This document shows, one piece after another, positions 11,630 to 23,500 of a stretch of DNA of 64,000 nt (its first letter is position 1; each line of letters starts with the position of its first letter). Made by a program: the position numbers and the translations under genes. This DNA comes from Isoperla grammatica (taxonomy: Eukaryota > Arthropoda > Insecta > Plecoptera > Perlodidae). The stretch covers positions 24,493,987-24,557,986 of the forward strand of contig OX246746.1 of NCBI GenBank assembly GCA_945910005.1. The letters run 5' to 3'. Below the pieces are notes generated by a model. The model searched no databases. It had not been told where the DNA came from and worked only from the letters and a program-made list of their open reading frames with translations.

Positions 11630-13640
11630 ACAGAATAAGTAGGCATACTTTGTATATTGTATTATGGGCGGTGCAATAGTTGAACATTCAATTAAGCTCT
11701 AACCACATTCTCTGAACACAACTGATACAATGATAAAATCCAAATAAAAAATAAACATTGTGCTCTGTGCTAAAACAAAAAGCACGCACTAACCCCGATC
11801 CTTTTCACTGCCCATCCATGAGCTCCAAGTACCAACTTAGTGAGGACCGGTTTCGTCAATGCTTGTTTAATTAATGCCAGAAGTTAGTTCCGGTTTGTCA
11901 ACACTCAACAGTTCTTCGAGCAACCAACCGCTGATTACCTTGTATAACGTCATCGGTACTGATCATGAATTGAAAACGTTGCCTTAGAAAACAGAGGAAT
12001 ATAATATCGATCTCGTAGGTTATATTGCCAACGGTAAAGAGTCAAAGATATTTGTCAACAAGAAGAGATCCCACTAAGACCCAACAATGAGACGAGACAT
12101 CCTGTACTGAGGGGACCAGCCATAGGCGGCAGCTGGACACAACTTCGAAAAACGATTATTAATTTGTAAGATTGAGAGAACTGAATAATTATGTTTTATA
12201 TTAGTATAGTATTTTATAATTTTACGTGCAGATTTACATCACATTTTGTTGTTGTAATAAATGCCCTCCCCCCCCCCCCCCCACAAAATAGCACCTATGA
12301 TAAGAGGAGATATATATGATGCTTTGTATGATTTCCGAGTGTTTCTGTCCAATTGGCAATACACTACATTATTTTTATTATAAATCTTATTCTGGGATAA
12401 AATTTGTATAGTGAATCATTAACTTGACTTAGCTAACTGAACTTCCACTCCAACCGTTTTATTTTAAATATAATCATTACTTAATTCAATACACGTCTAT
12501 TTATAGAACGAAGTGGCGGGAAATCAACGTTCGTTAAACATATGCGATGACATTCAAATTTTTAGCTTGTTTTAAGCTGAATCTCGTTATGTCAAAATAT
12601 GTATAGCGATTCGCCATAGTATAATTGTATTACCAATTGCAAAATGGCCGGCTTAGAGCAATGAACCCTAACGTCCACAAAATAACACATTGCGAAATGA
12701 CAACAAACAAAATCAGATGCAATCAAGGGGTCTGTAATACTATCTTCTTTTTCTTCTTCGTGGTATGAATTCTATACGAATACGAATTTTTGCCCAACTC
12801 CATAATTTAAATTTTCATTCCGGATTGCACTGCCAGTTTTATTATGATCCTCTTCGATATGACAGCCCAAATCCTCGTTGACATTTACCTTAGTATGATC
12901 ATAGAGATAGATAGGTACACATCTAACGCTATGGTATGATATTGTATGATCTTGAAAAACTCGAAATTAAACGAACATCGAACTCCATTCTTCCCACATT
13001 AGAATAATAAGGATCCACAAGACCATTTAATCCCGCAAGTACAGTTGACATTCAAAGAGTAACTTACATTTCCACGGATTCATTTAATGGAATTATTAGA
13101 GTTTGAGGTGAACAATTAGATAATCTCTATTAGCCTTGAGGCCACAAGGATGTTGTGATGTGGTGCGGGTGGGGGGGGGGGGGGGTAGGGGGGGGGGTGG
13201 GACCACGGGGATAATCACCTAACGAGTAAATTATTGTGCGTCCAAATAATATTTTCAAGGGGGGTAGTGGCCCCATACTGTTCGTAATAATGATGTGATT
13301 TGCGTTAGTAGTCGTCCACGTGCTGAAATGGGGAGAAGAAGAGTGGTTCACATTGAGGTTCTACCATCTCGTGTTCTGGCAAGGACACTGGCTATAAGTG
13401 ATTCATGATACAGAGCTAACTGCTGTTACAACTTAAAGAAGCAGGCGCGAAGGTAGTTCGCGATGGAGAGGAGATATGTATGGGGTTGTGTAGGGTCACC
13501 ATAATTTGACCGACGAATAGTTGGGATGGTTCTTACAATGCGATGTATGTACTTGACGACTTAGCAGAAGGTGTTAAGAAGCGAAACAAAAACAAAAAAC
13601 AGGAATTCTAGTTTGTTTTTTTAGTTCTAGTTGATAGATA
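11630..13640. other. Intergenic
   Basis: No supported gene. It contains a C15 run (12268-12282) and G15 and G10 runs (13171-13185 and 13188-13197). Confidence 0.5.
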
Positions 13641-13643
13641 TTA

Positions 13644-13680
<37 letters not shown>
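13644..13680. repeat. (AG)n microsatellite
   Basis: Nearly perfect AG dinucleotides with one AAAG interruption at the left end. Confidence 0.9.
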
Positions 13681-13684
<4 letters not shown>

Positions 13685-13964
13685 TTATTTCGGACCTTAA
13701 AATGAATTGCAAATTAATTTAATGTAAGTTTGTTAATAAAATTAATAAGAGAAGTTTGAGACTGTGTGCACAGTATGGTAAATGGAGATTTGTAGTTATG
13801 AGGGACAATTACCAGGTAATGGGAGTGGAGGATAGTGCGGGCATTAGTCAGTTGGTGTCAAATACACTTAAAATAGAATTTACCAATAAATGTAACATTT
13901 ATTTATTTTATGTATCCAACACAAAGCAAAGTGTTCCATTGGAAAGTTTAAAATCATAAATGAT

Positions 13965-14180
13965 AATGGCTTGACTGCAAACTATTGAAAAATGGTTACT
14001 AATCAATATTTACTTTTATAACAACTAAACAGGATTTGAAACGTTTCAAGCATTTCAATCCTTACGGTTGCACCTTGAAAGCCAATTAAAGATTTAATAA
14101 TTTTTTTTTTTGCCAAATGACAACCGTAACCGTAATAGTTGAAATGTTAATCCACTTTTTAGTTCTTATGAAACTTCACG
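13965..14180 (+). repeat. Dispersed repeat, copy 1 (partner at 53.5 kb)
   Basis: Blocks such as ATTGAAAAATGGTTACTAA, ATCCTTACGGTTG-type and a final GTTAATC...AGTTCTTATGAAAC recur in the same order on the minus strand at 53515-53712. The copies are well diverged with indels. Both ends lie in AT-rich DNA, so exact boundaries are approximate. Confidence 0.5.
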
Positions 14181-15714
14181 TTGGTTATTAACCACTTTTA
14201 TAATATTGTGTAAAACGATCTTGAAATATTGCTTTAAACACTAAACACCTTTGATGTTGCGGCGTTAATTGTCGAGACTCGTCTTTCCCCAAAATGTTAC
14301 TGAGTGGGAGTGAGAGACAATTTATTGACTATATATGACGTAGATAACAATGGAGAGAGTACGATAGAGCCATCCCTCTGTTCGAAGCCTGGGGTTTAAC
14401 GGCTCTTGATATACAAGAAAATCCGGTGCAACTTGTCCAGTTCTACCACCAACCTGATCACTGACCAGTTTATGAGAACCACTCAGCTTTGACACAAGCT
14501 CCAAACAATCTAATTCGCGTTACCAACGGTACCTGGGTACAGAGGCGTTACCCACCCTTCTCCGACCATCTATCTACTTCCATGTGGCTAACTTGATTGA
14601 AAATTGATGAGAACTATTATTTTACATTTCAACAGTGCAAAATTCTGCACGTTTTTAAAAACAGTGAAAAAAAAATCAAATATTATTTTAGCTTTACGAA
14701 CTTCTTTCTGTACACAGTTTCATGACAGAATCATCTCATGAAGTATTTTCCTTATAACCAACTAGGTTAATTGAGACGACGGGAAGAATGGATAATCAAC
14801 ACTGGACCGGCACGCAGCACACTCCTGGTGAACTAGTATGGTTCGGCGGTTATCTATAACGTACGTGCCAATGTGAAGTATTCCTCTACATTATTTCCTT
14901 AGTTCGCCACGTCGCATGACATGAAAACAAAAGTATTTGTTTAATTTCATGTGTTCTCCTTTTGTGGGAGCATGACATGTTAACCCAATACCTATTCTTT
15001 TCCAGAGCGTCCTTGAAACTAAATTAACTGAAATTATACTCTGCTCTAAAAAAAAAGTCAAGTTACTTTATATGTAGTTTGACCACTCTGTGCCCATGAT
15101 CCCCCCTCCCCCTCCCCCTCCCCCCACCGTACCCCTCCCATGGTCCTGTGCCTACCACTCTACCCTTAAAAGAAGTACAATTCCGTTTACGGTCTTCGGA
15201 AACTGAAACTCACTTTGCAGCTAAGAGGTGACAAAAACTTGCCTTGTCGCTATTGTTTGTAACTCTGTAGAGGGGACGTGAAAAGTGAAAAGGTCACTTA
15301 AGCCTGTATGGAGATAATTCACCGCGCATCGAAAACACTGCCTCACAAGAGAAGATCAAGTCCCTGAAACTTCTAGAGCCTTGAATTCAAGATAGAATCT
15401 ATGTATGTAATATAACACGTCATTGATTTTACAATATACATTATTTTGGAATATATTTCATACATTTTTATTAACGAACTTGATTAATTTATTCGTGTAT
15501 ACGTAAATGGTAAATGTTTTAGAGCCGTCATAGCAACGAAGCACATAATTAATGGTATGTTCCTAATTGAAAATCAGTTCATGGATTGTATCTTAGTGGG
15601 TAGACAATAATACAATTTTATTTACTGAAAAACAAGTCTTTTTCAAAACAATTCACAATCCGAGGTCAGCATGAAAAAGGATAGAGCGGGGGAACTGTAT
15701 GTGTTTTGTCCCAA
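14181..15714. other. Intergenic
   Basis: No recognised gene. A pyrimidine-rich C5T patch lies at 15102-15140. Confidence 0.5.
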
Positions 15715-15910
15715 CCTTAGTCTCATGCCGACCTCAAACCCATCATGCACCCTGTTTCAACGAAAATCAACAGATGCTTTGAGTTATTTAATACATTAAT
15801 TTGTAAAGGCGGTATTTCCCATTAGTAGAGTGCACACTGCACAGGCCTAATCAGTCACACTCACTATACCAAATAACCAACTGAAGGTCGTAGATTATCC
15901 CTAATGTATC
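15715..15910 (+). repeat. Dispersed repeat, copy A (partner at 27.6-27.8 kb)
   Basis: It shares, in order and with diverged spacing, a GACCTCA word, an AAAATCAA-AGAT block, and GTAGA-TGCACA through AACCAAC-GAAGGTCG to ATTATCCCT with 27600-27810. The 78-bp tandem array begins exactly where this similarity ends. Confidence 0.5.
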
Positions 15911-16355
15911 TGTTTCAATTAAGGTGGTAGTAACTATAACGATTAGAATATTAAGTCAAAACTATTGGAGTCCCCGTTTCAATGTACCTGTTTCAATTAA
16001 GGTGGTAGTAACTATAACGATTAGAATATTAAGTCAAAACTATTGGAGTCCCTGTTTCAATGTACCTGTTTCAATTAAGGTGGTAGTAACTATAACGATT
16101 AGAATATTAAGTCAAAACTATTGAGTCCCTGTTTCAATGTACCTGTTTCAATTATTAAGGTGGTAGTAACTATAACGATTAGAATATTAAGTCAAAACTA
16201 TTGGAGTCCCTGTTTCAATGTACCTGTTTCAATTAAGGTGGTAGTAACTATAACGATTAGAATATTAAGTCAAAACTATTGGAGTCCCTGTTTCAATGTA
16301 CCTGTTTCAATTAAGGTGGTAGTAACTATAACGATTAGAATAGTAAGTCAGTACT
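15911..16355 (+). repeat. 78-bp minisatellite, about 5.7 copies
   Basis: The unit contains GGTGGTAGTAACTATAACG and CAAAACTATTGGAGTCCC. Copies are nearly identical, with single-base changes, one 1-base deletion near 16121 and one 3-base insertion near 16155. The unit is 26 codons, so open frames run through it; these are not regarded as genes. Confidence 0.9.
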
Positions 16356-16381
16356 ATTGGAGTCGGCTATTTCTTAAGAGG

Positions 16382-16746
16382 AAGGACTACTAGCCAATAT
16401 TAAAACCCGCGAAATTAACGTATTTTCGTCATATCTCAATAACGTCACACAATATCGAAACAGTGACACCTACGCATATTTTGGATTCGTGAGAGCTCAA
16501 TACCGTATGAAAAAGATTTATTAGTTTGCAGTAATTATAATTATTATTTGTAATTTAACTAATTTACAAGTTAATTTGAAATTACAACTATAATTACTAC
16601 AATCTACGAAATCTTTTTCATTTGGTATTGAGCTCTCACGAATCCAAAATATGCGTAGGTGTCACTGTTTCGATACTGTGTGGCGTTATTGAGATATGAC
16701 GAAAATACGTTAATTTCGCGGGTTTTAATATTGGCTAGTAGTCCTT
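16382..16746. mobile_element. 365-bp foldback MITE, ~150-bp arms
   Basis: The left arm starts AAGGACTACTAGCC and the right arm ends with its reverse complement. The arms are almost identical for roughly 150 bp, with a few substitutions (for example near 16450 and 16510). The AT-rich centre is about 70 bp. There is no coding capacity, and no clear target duplication was found. It sits 27 bp right of the 78-bp array. Confidence 0.85.
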
Positions 16747-16897
16747 ATACTTACGTTGGGGCAACTTTGGCTCTGTATGGGTGTATTCACGCAATGCGCG
16801 GCCCTAATATCATGCATGTGATTGGTAGTTCATTGCCACATTATTTCAGATGGCGTTTGGTGCAAATTCAACAGCTGTTCTCTAACTATGGTTAGTT

Positions 16898-17093
16898 TTT
16901 TTTTTCCTTTTTTTCGGGAAACATAATTTATTAAATTATAAGCAACAGGGTACATGTATTCTTCATAAAATTCCCTAAGTAACTAGCTTTTAACATTTTA
17001 ACATAAGATAGGACAAAATCATAAAGGTTGGGAATTCGGCAAGACAATACATATATAGCATGAGGAAAAAAGTTGAAAAAAAAACCTCTTCAG
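16898..17093 (-). mobile_element. Poly(A)-tailed retroposon insertion with 13-bp TSD
   Basis: The sequence ACTATGGTTAGTT occurs at both ends (16885-16897 and 17094-17106). Immediately inside the left copy is a T-rich tract which, on the minus strand, is an interrupted poly(A) tail. An AATAAA lies about 18 bases before it. This is the signature of an L1-type reverse-transcribed insertion, either a 5'-truncated LINE end or a processed transcript fragment of about 150 bp. The source transcript was not recognised. Confidence 0.8.
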
Positions 17094-17106
17094 ACTATGG
17101 TTAGTT

Positions 17107-19140
17107 ATTATTACTTGAAAGCAACATAAATACACTCTTTTGACTCGACAACTATTTTAATCGTTCACATGCAATGGCATATAATAAAAATTTTCGTAAA
17201 CTTTATCGGGGGATACGTGCTAAAATTCATATGTTTTGTGTTAAACATATTGACAGCTCAAGTGTCAACACAAAATTTCTCTCTCCATTGTGAACGATGT
17301 GACGTCACGTGAATACTCCCTACAGTGTGACTACCCACCCTCGTTGATCATATAACAAAATCGTGAGATGTAAAAAAATATGCGCATATCCACACGCATT
17401 GTATTTTCTCTCCTCTTTCCGCCAACAGTGAGAACTGGGATGTTACTGTTTGTGCGCAGACTCGAATGTTGTTTTGACTGGCGTCGACGAGGTCACCTTG
17501 GGCATGAGCCGCGCAGTCACGTGTCGACGCCTCCCCCCCTGGTGATAAGGTGATTACTGTACGTCGAGACAGGCGGCCAGTCCCTAATTGCAGCCACCAC
17601 GGTCGTTGTCAAGAGCTCATCATTGGCCAATCATCCCTTGAGCAAAGTCCAACTCTTCATGTTGTTGGTCTTACATAATTACATTGCCTTCATTTCGTAA
17701 ATTTTGTATGTGAAAGTAATTCTTTTTACTTCACTCTTTCAATTCTTCCCCTTCATTAATAGATTTTTGTATTAGGCCCTACTAAGGACAATGATAGTTT
17801 TTTGTTTACTTTTTGTGGGTGGTTTACTTTCATTATTTGACTAGAACTATTTCATATTTTTTTACCGAACTATACATACATTTCATACATTTTTAAAAAT
17901 AATTCTAATTTGTTTTACTACACACAACATTTTTTTCTTCATTAATATTTTTTCGTATTTGTATGGATGATAAATCTTCGATCTTCTATGGACGGCCTTT
18001 GCTACAATTTCAATCTCAAAACGTCATATGACCTAACGGTTAAAACACCAAATACTGAATTTGCTCCAACTGTCGCGAAATGTTGTTTAATAATCAGTTT
18101 TGACAAACGTGGTGGTCTCAAACGTATTAACGCAGGAATATTTTACATTGGTAATGTGATAATCTAAACGCGGGATATATGTAGATCCAAATACAGCGAT
18201 TATACTCCAGTTAGTGTTAGTGTGCTCCTCTCATATTCGGTGACATGACAGGGGATGTCAATTCCTTCAAACCGATACGTGAATATGATCAATGATCATT
18301 AAGCTTGAATCTATCAAAACCAAGTTTAGCTCGGGTTAAGTATGATGCGAAATAAACTGATAATACTTTAATCGAGGTATTAACATTAACGAGTGGATAA
18401 TACACACTGACATCTAAGGGCTTTGAACTTGGAAGATATGCTCATTCCTGCTGGTTACTAAACCGATGATAATTGAACTACGTACTTACAAAATGGCGGA
18501 GGAATATTCTAAATCTTTAAAGCTATACGATCTTTTTTGTTTTGTAAATGTCTTGAGAAGCCTACACATAATTGTGAAAAGGGGATTAATAAGCCAGATG
18601 CGGTTTTATAAGAACTAAATCATAGATTAAAAATTATCAAATGTTCTAACTGTAAGATAGTTATTATTGAAAAATATTTTAAATCATTTTTGTCCAGTGT
18701 TTTGTTCTTACGGAAACACATCTGAATTATGAATAAATTTATCAATGTCATGTAGCTTTTTGAATATATTACTTAAGCACGCCAGTTTCGCGTGGTTTTT
18801 ATATTGGGACATATACGGGATTTATGGGGATGGGATTTTTGGGATTTATACATGTCTTCCAGCCTAAATAAGACTTGCCTATCATTTTAATTTAGGCCAG
18901 AACCATATTTGAAAAGTACTATTTATTTGATTTGTCAGGCAAGAAAAACAGGGAGAAAGACAAAAGAAAAGTTATTTTCCATATAATAATATTCAAAATC
19001 TAAAAATAATGATCGTAGCAAGTGTGAATAACGTTAAGATTCCTTGTTTGTTTGTTTAATTCTTAGCGCGATATTGGCTGCTGTTATGATGAACGACATT
19101 TTGAGAAAGTCAATAATATTTTATTTCTGTCTTCTTTGTG
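17107..19140. other. Intergenic with a GC-richer patch at 17.28-17.65 kb
   Basis: The 17280-17650 segment is higher in G+C and CpG than its surroundings. It contains an overlapping CRE/E-box and a second CACGTG near 17519, as might be expected of a regulatory element. No gene model was supported on either side. A 42-codon ATG frame near 18494 is preceded by ACAAA but has no other support. Confidence 0.4.
17300..17311. promoter_or_regulatory. Overlapping CRE (TGACGTCA) and E-box (CACGTG)
   Basis: A perfect palindromic CREB/ATF site at 17300-17307 shares two bases with a perfect E-box at 17306-17311. The motif match is exact; function is inferred. Confidence 0.35.
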
Positions 19141-19150
19141 GTGAGCTATA

Positions 19151-19204
19151 GAGAGTCGATAAAGAAGTTATCTCCCTGCGAGGATAACTTCTTTATCGAC
19201 TCTC
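19151..19204. repeat. Perfect 22-bp-stem hairpin
   Basis: GAGAGTCGATAAAGAAG... at 19151-19172 is exactly reverse-complemented at 19183-19204 around a 10-base loop. It could be a tiny MITE remnant or a structured RNA. No target duplication was seen. Confidence 0.75.
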
Positions 19205-19576
19205 GAGACGCATCGGTTGGCACAGCGAAGTATATTACTTGAAAAGCGCGCCTCTTTGTGCGTATAAGCCTATATACTCGTTAGGGAGCGACATTGCCGA
19301 TAGGAGACAGACGGTGGCGCTACTACCGGTTACTTCGGAGGCGTATTGATAGCGCACTAGTGGAATACCATTCCAAGGTTACTTTTTCTTACATACATCC
19401 CCCATAAATCATCCACTCGTCGTCTCCATTGGCATCGTTGCTACAATTTTAGCCTTAAAGCCCAAATATCGTCATCGTAATTAATAGCAAAATTATATTG
19501 AAATATAGACGTGTTGCAAAGTGAGTATCCCATATTTTATATTACCTCGCTGCGAAACAATGAGACATAAAACCCA
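19205..19576. other. Intergenic
   Basis: Nothing coding or repetitive was recognised. Confidence 0.5.
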
Positions 19577-19841
19577 GGGCCCGGATTCACAAGAGGTCCT
19601 AAGTCTTTTCCTGGTCTTAACTCTAAGACCGGCCTTACTTTAAACCTCTTGTAAAACCAGACCCAGTTCACATGAAAAACTTACTAATTCCTGGTAGAAA
19701 CAATGACACAATAAACATTCCAATAATTTGTTTTAAAATCTGTTCTAAGATATTTTCCTGGGGTCATAAGAGATTCAAAATTAGGCCGGTCTTAGAGTTA
19801 GGACCAAAAACATACTTAGGACCTCTTGTGAATCCGGGTCC
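19577..19841. mobile_element. 265-bp TIR MITE
   Basis: Terminal inverted repeats of about 58 bp begin GG-CCCGGATTCACAAGAGG and continue through CCTAAG and ACTCTAAGACCGGCCT. Arm identity is high with a few changes and one small indel. There is no coding capacity. A target duplication was not clear (flanks AAAACCCA and AGAACCTT are only similar). Confidence 0.8.
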
Positions 19842-20345
19842 AGAACCTTGTAACTACATCAATATTATATTTCCGCATTTGTTTTTTGCAGGTCATAATT
19901 CATTACAGGGTTTTATATACCTGTTCAATATACTTTATACAACGCCGTGTGAATGTAGTTCTGTCTCCACTGTTACAAAGGAATAATATAAAAGTGAATG
20001 CCCTTCTCAAAGTAGTTGTTCTTCTTTATTATGTAAACAGAAACATAGTTATTCAAACGGGTTTTTTCGTAGTATTTAAAATTATTGGAGTTGTGGGTAG
20101 ATTCGCAACGAACTGCGAGCCTATTCCGCTCAGAAACGCGTCAATCAGCAGTAATTAAACCGACAAGGCTACTTTTCAAACACTCACGCTGCAAAAAGCT
20201 TACAACATAAATCAGCAACATTAGGTTCAGTATTATGACGGGCTGCTAAATATTTAGTCCGGGAGCTAGCTTGCTCCGTGGCAACCACCAATCAGAATCA
20301 AGGTGTTCAAGGAGAAAACAAGCCAGTCCCGTACTAGAGTAAAGA
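19842..20345. other. Intergenic
   Basis: Overlapping 90-104 codon frames run from the MITE into here, but they start inside the element and show no recognisable domain. Not called as genes. Confidence 0.45.
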
Positions 20346-20349
20346 TAAC

Positions 20350-20545
20350 TCTATAGTTTGACATGGTTTGATTGAAGCTCCACCCACTAGTTATGTGACT
20401 ACTGCCCAGCGTAACAAATATGATTGATTATAAATTAATAATACATAATGATATTAATAAATATGATAATTATGATGGTCAGGTTGTCACCTCGGAAAGA
20501 GGGGGGTCATATAGCGATGGAGGGGAGCAATAGGGGAGCGTCAAA
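20350..20545 (+). repeat. Dispersed repeat, copy C (partner at 28.2 kb)
   Basis: Shared blocks include AGTTTGACATGGTTTGA, GCCCAGCGTAACAAATAT, GGTTGTCAC and a final GGGGAGCGTCAAACTAAGAA with 28195-28395. The two copies are similar throughout, with indels in the AT-rich middle. Confidence 0.65.
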
Positions 20546-23500
20546 CTAAGAAAATCTTGCATAAATATTTTGATATTTTGCGGCCCGTTATAAAACAGGG
20601 TCAAAAATGTACCCCACGACATGATAACAGTATATTTCGTATACTAACTCCATACGTTGTCCTTTATTCATATGTTTAAATTTGAAATTGGGGGTAGAAC
20701 CACCTGAACAAAGATAACTGAAAAGATGGTCTGCGCTTTCTATAGTTTCTATCCTCCTTGACGCGTTTACCTGGGTTGTTGTCGGGAAATGTCGCCTAGG
20801 CGGGTTACGCCTTCCTTTTCTCTTTGCATTTAGTGCGTACATCTATTATATCTTTCTTATATCGATCTCAGTGTATTCTTTAGCAAATTTCACAATTATA
20901 ATTGTTATCTTTTTACTGTAGTGCTGTTTTGCTGTTCAATGATTATCTTTATTGCAATATTTGCATGATTTTTGTTTGGTACTTTAATCATTATTTGTAA
21001 ATGTATACTCTTCAATAAATGAGAATTATAACTTAATAGGATAAACGTTAAATAGATTAAATGCAATACAATAACTGACATGATCACTACCAGAACCAAA
21101 ACCACAATGTATAACTGTCTAAACCATAAACAGCACCAGAACTAATAAAAATTTAGGTTTCAGTCCCATGCGGTCGTTCTTACTTGGCAAACCGTAGAAC
21201 ATTAACACAGGGTGTAAGCTTAGATGTTTGCACTCGACACACAATTTAATAAACGTGTAAATAAGTTGAGAATACATTTTAGGTTAAATGCACTCAGTTG
21301 GCAAACACTCTATCCACACTTTATTTATAGAACAAATTTAAGCTTAGTACGTGTACGCACTTGGCAAACAATATACGATATCAATGTACGTAAAGGACAA
21401 TTTCAAAGGTGGCTGCAAAACATAAAAAACATGCGATTGACTTGATACAGCGGGTCCAGAATCCCTAACCTCCCGAATAAAAGTCACTTGGTCAATTCTG
21501 AACCACCTTGACGGACTATAATTCAATATAAAATGGCTTATAGGATTTTAAAGTGAATGGAATTTATCGAAAATGTCGATATTAAATACGCATGTTCTTT
21601 GGTGTAGGGTATAGTCAAGATAAATGATAAATTTGCTCATTGACATCCATTTGGTTAATAACGGATGTGAATGCAAATTTACTTAATCCATTCCATATTT
21701 TAAAGTCGAACCGAATCGAATGTTATTATTTTATTTAAATAAAGATAATTCATAATTTATTTCACCTCATTTATTATCTTTTAATTTGTATTTATTTCTA
21801 TATTGTTATAAGTTTCATATTTACAATTTATTTCCGCCCATAGGCTACAATACGAAACAAGCATCGTTTTCATTTACATACCTGAAATGTTTGAACGAAA
21901 AATTCATGATATACTTCATTTTGCATGGGTCAAAGAACTTTTTTTTACATCGATCTCGAAAGAGTTTCGATATCTATGATGTCAATGTTGATCCTCAAGG
22001 ATTTTCTTCAGCTGTTGCCAACTGTACAGCAGAAATAAATGATTTCCTCCCGTTTCTGTTTAATTGAATCTTCACGATGTCAATCTCCGTGTTTTACATA
22101 AGACAGGAATAGATTCGGTAGGCTCGATATTTGCATCTATCACTTAGCTAAGTTCGCGGGCTAGTTTTGGCGCGCTCATAAGTTTTGCCACACAAGGACA
22201 CAGGGATTAATTCTGACCTCTTACGCCTTACGATGTATATAATGAATACATCTTGTAGAGAAAATAAACATGGTATTCGGGCACGTGTAGGCATATAACA
22301 CAGCATCCACAGCCGAACCAGTTACAACAACGCCTGGAATTCTTTGGGGTTTCTTACAACGATTGGAACGGTAAGAAAAGTTTTGTGTGAACGTTTTTTT
22401 TTATCTCAATTCCTAAAACTATGAGATGACTGTACACAGTTCGTTTCTCCTTCCTCGCCAATGATATTTAAATGAAACCCTTGTCATGGTGTCGGCAACC
22501 TGTAGCCCGCGGCCAACATACGTCTCTTCAATGGTTCTTGTAAATGGCTACGTTAAACAAAATAAATTGTAATTTAACGTAATATTAGAATAAATAACTA
22601 AATCGCCTTTCTTTAGCTCCAGTACTAAAGTTAGTACATTTATTTGGACCACTCAAATAAATCAAGAAATCTAATTAATGATACCATTGACTCGGTTTAA
22701 TTTTATTTCATGTTATGCTCAAGTACATTATTTATTTTAATTAAAAAAAAGGTAATTTTGGGATTAAATAATATGCATAGTTTTGTTTTAATTATCCTAT
22801 TGCCCCTCCTAATAAAATTTTTTCATATTTGATATTGGTTCCGAAGTCAAAGCAGATTGCTAGGATCTCTGCACTAATTATAAAAGTCTAGTCCTATTCA
22901 TTTTTAGTTTTTACCATTAGCACGATCTTCTTTTTACGTATTGTAAATTTCGTCCCCAAAACTTTTGGATATCTTTGAGGAATACATTAAAACACATGCA
23001 CTATCTAAGATTTGGAAACGAGTTTAAAAAGTCATTGATTCTTTTCAAAGAAGATACTATGCATGAGAATGGAAGCAGAGTTATCTGAAACATAACGCAC
23101 GTATTTATTCTTTGTTGCAAATGTTTTAAAACCTCAAAATACTTCTACGTCAGACGACGCTTCTGCACTGGATTTGAATCACTGAGTTCAAACATTTTAA
23201 TAATTTATGAAAAAGTGTGGCTTATGACCCACTCATTAAAAGTCACGAAGTCTATTTACGAAAAAAAAATGTATTTATAAAATATTTATTTCGTGGCTGG
23301 CAACAACCTCAACAATCTTCCTTCATTTTCTTCTTGGTTGCCAGATGATATATTTGTGAAATACTTGCTATTCATATACTGTATGCATAATAGTTTTCTC
23401 ATTAGTGTGTTTCTGAAACAGTACAGTGGAGTCTCTTGGTATATTTTGTCTATTTGCGAACAATAGGGCATTGCAGCCCAAACTATTATAACTAAATGTA

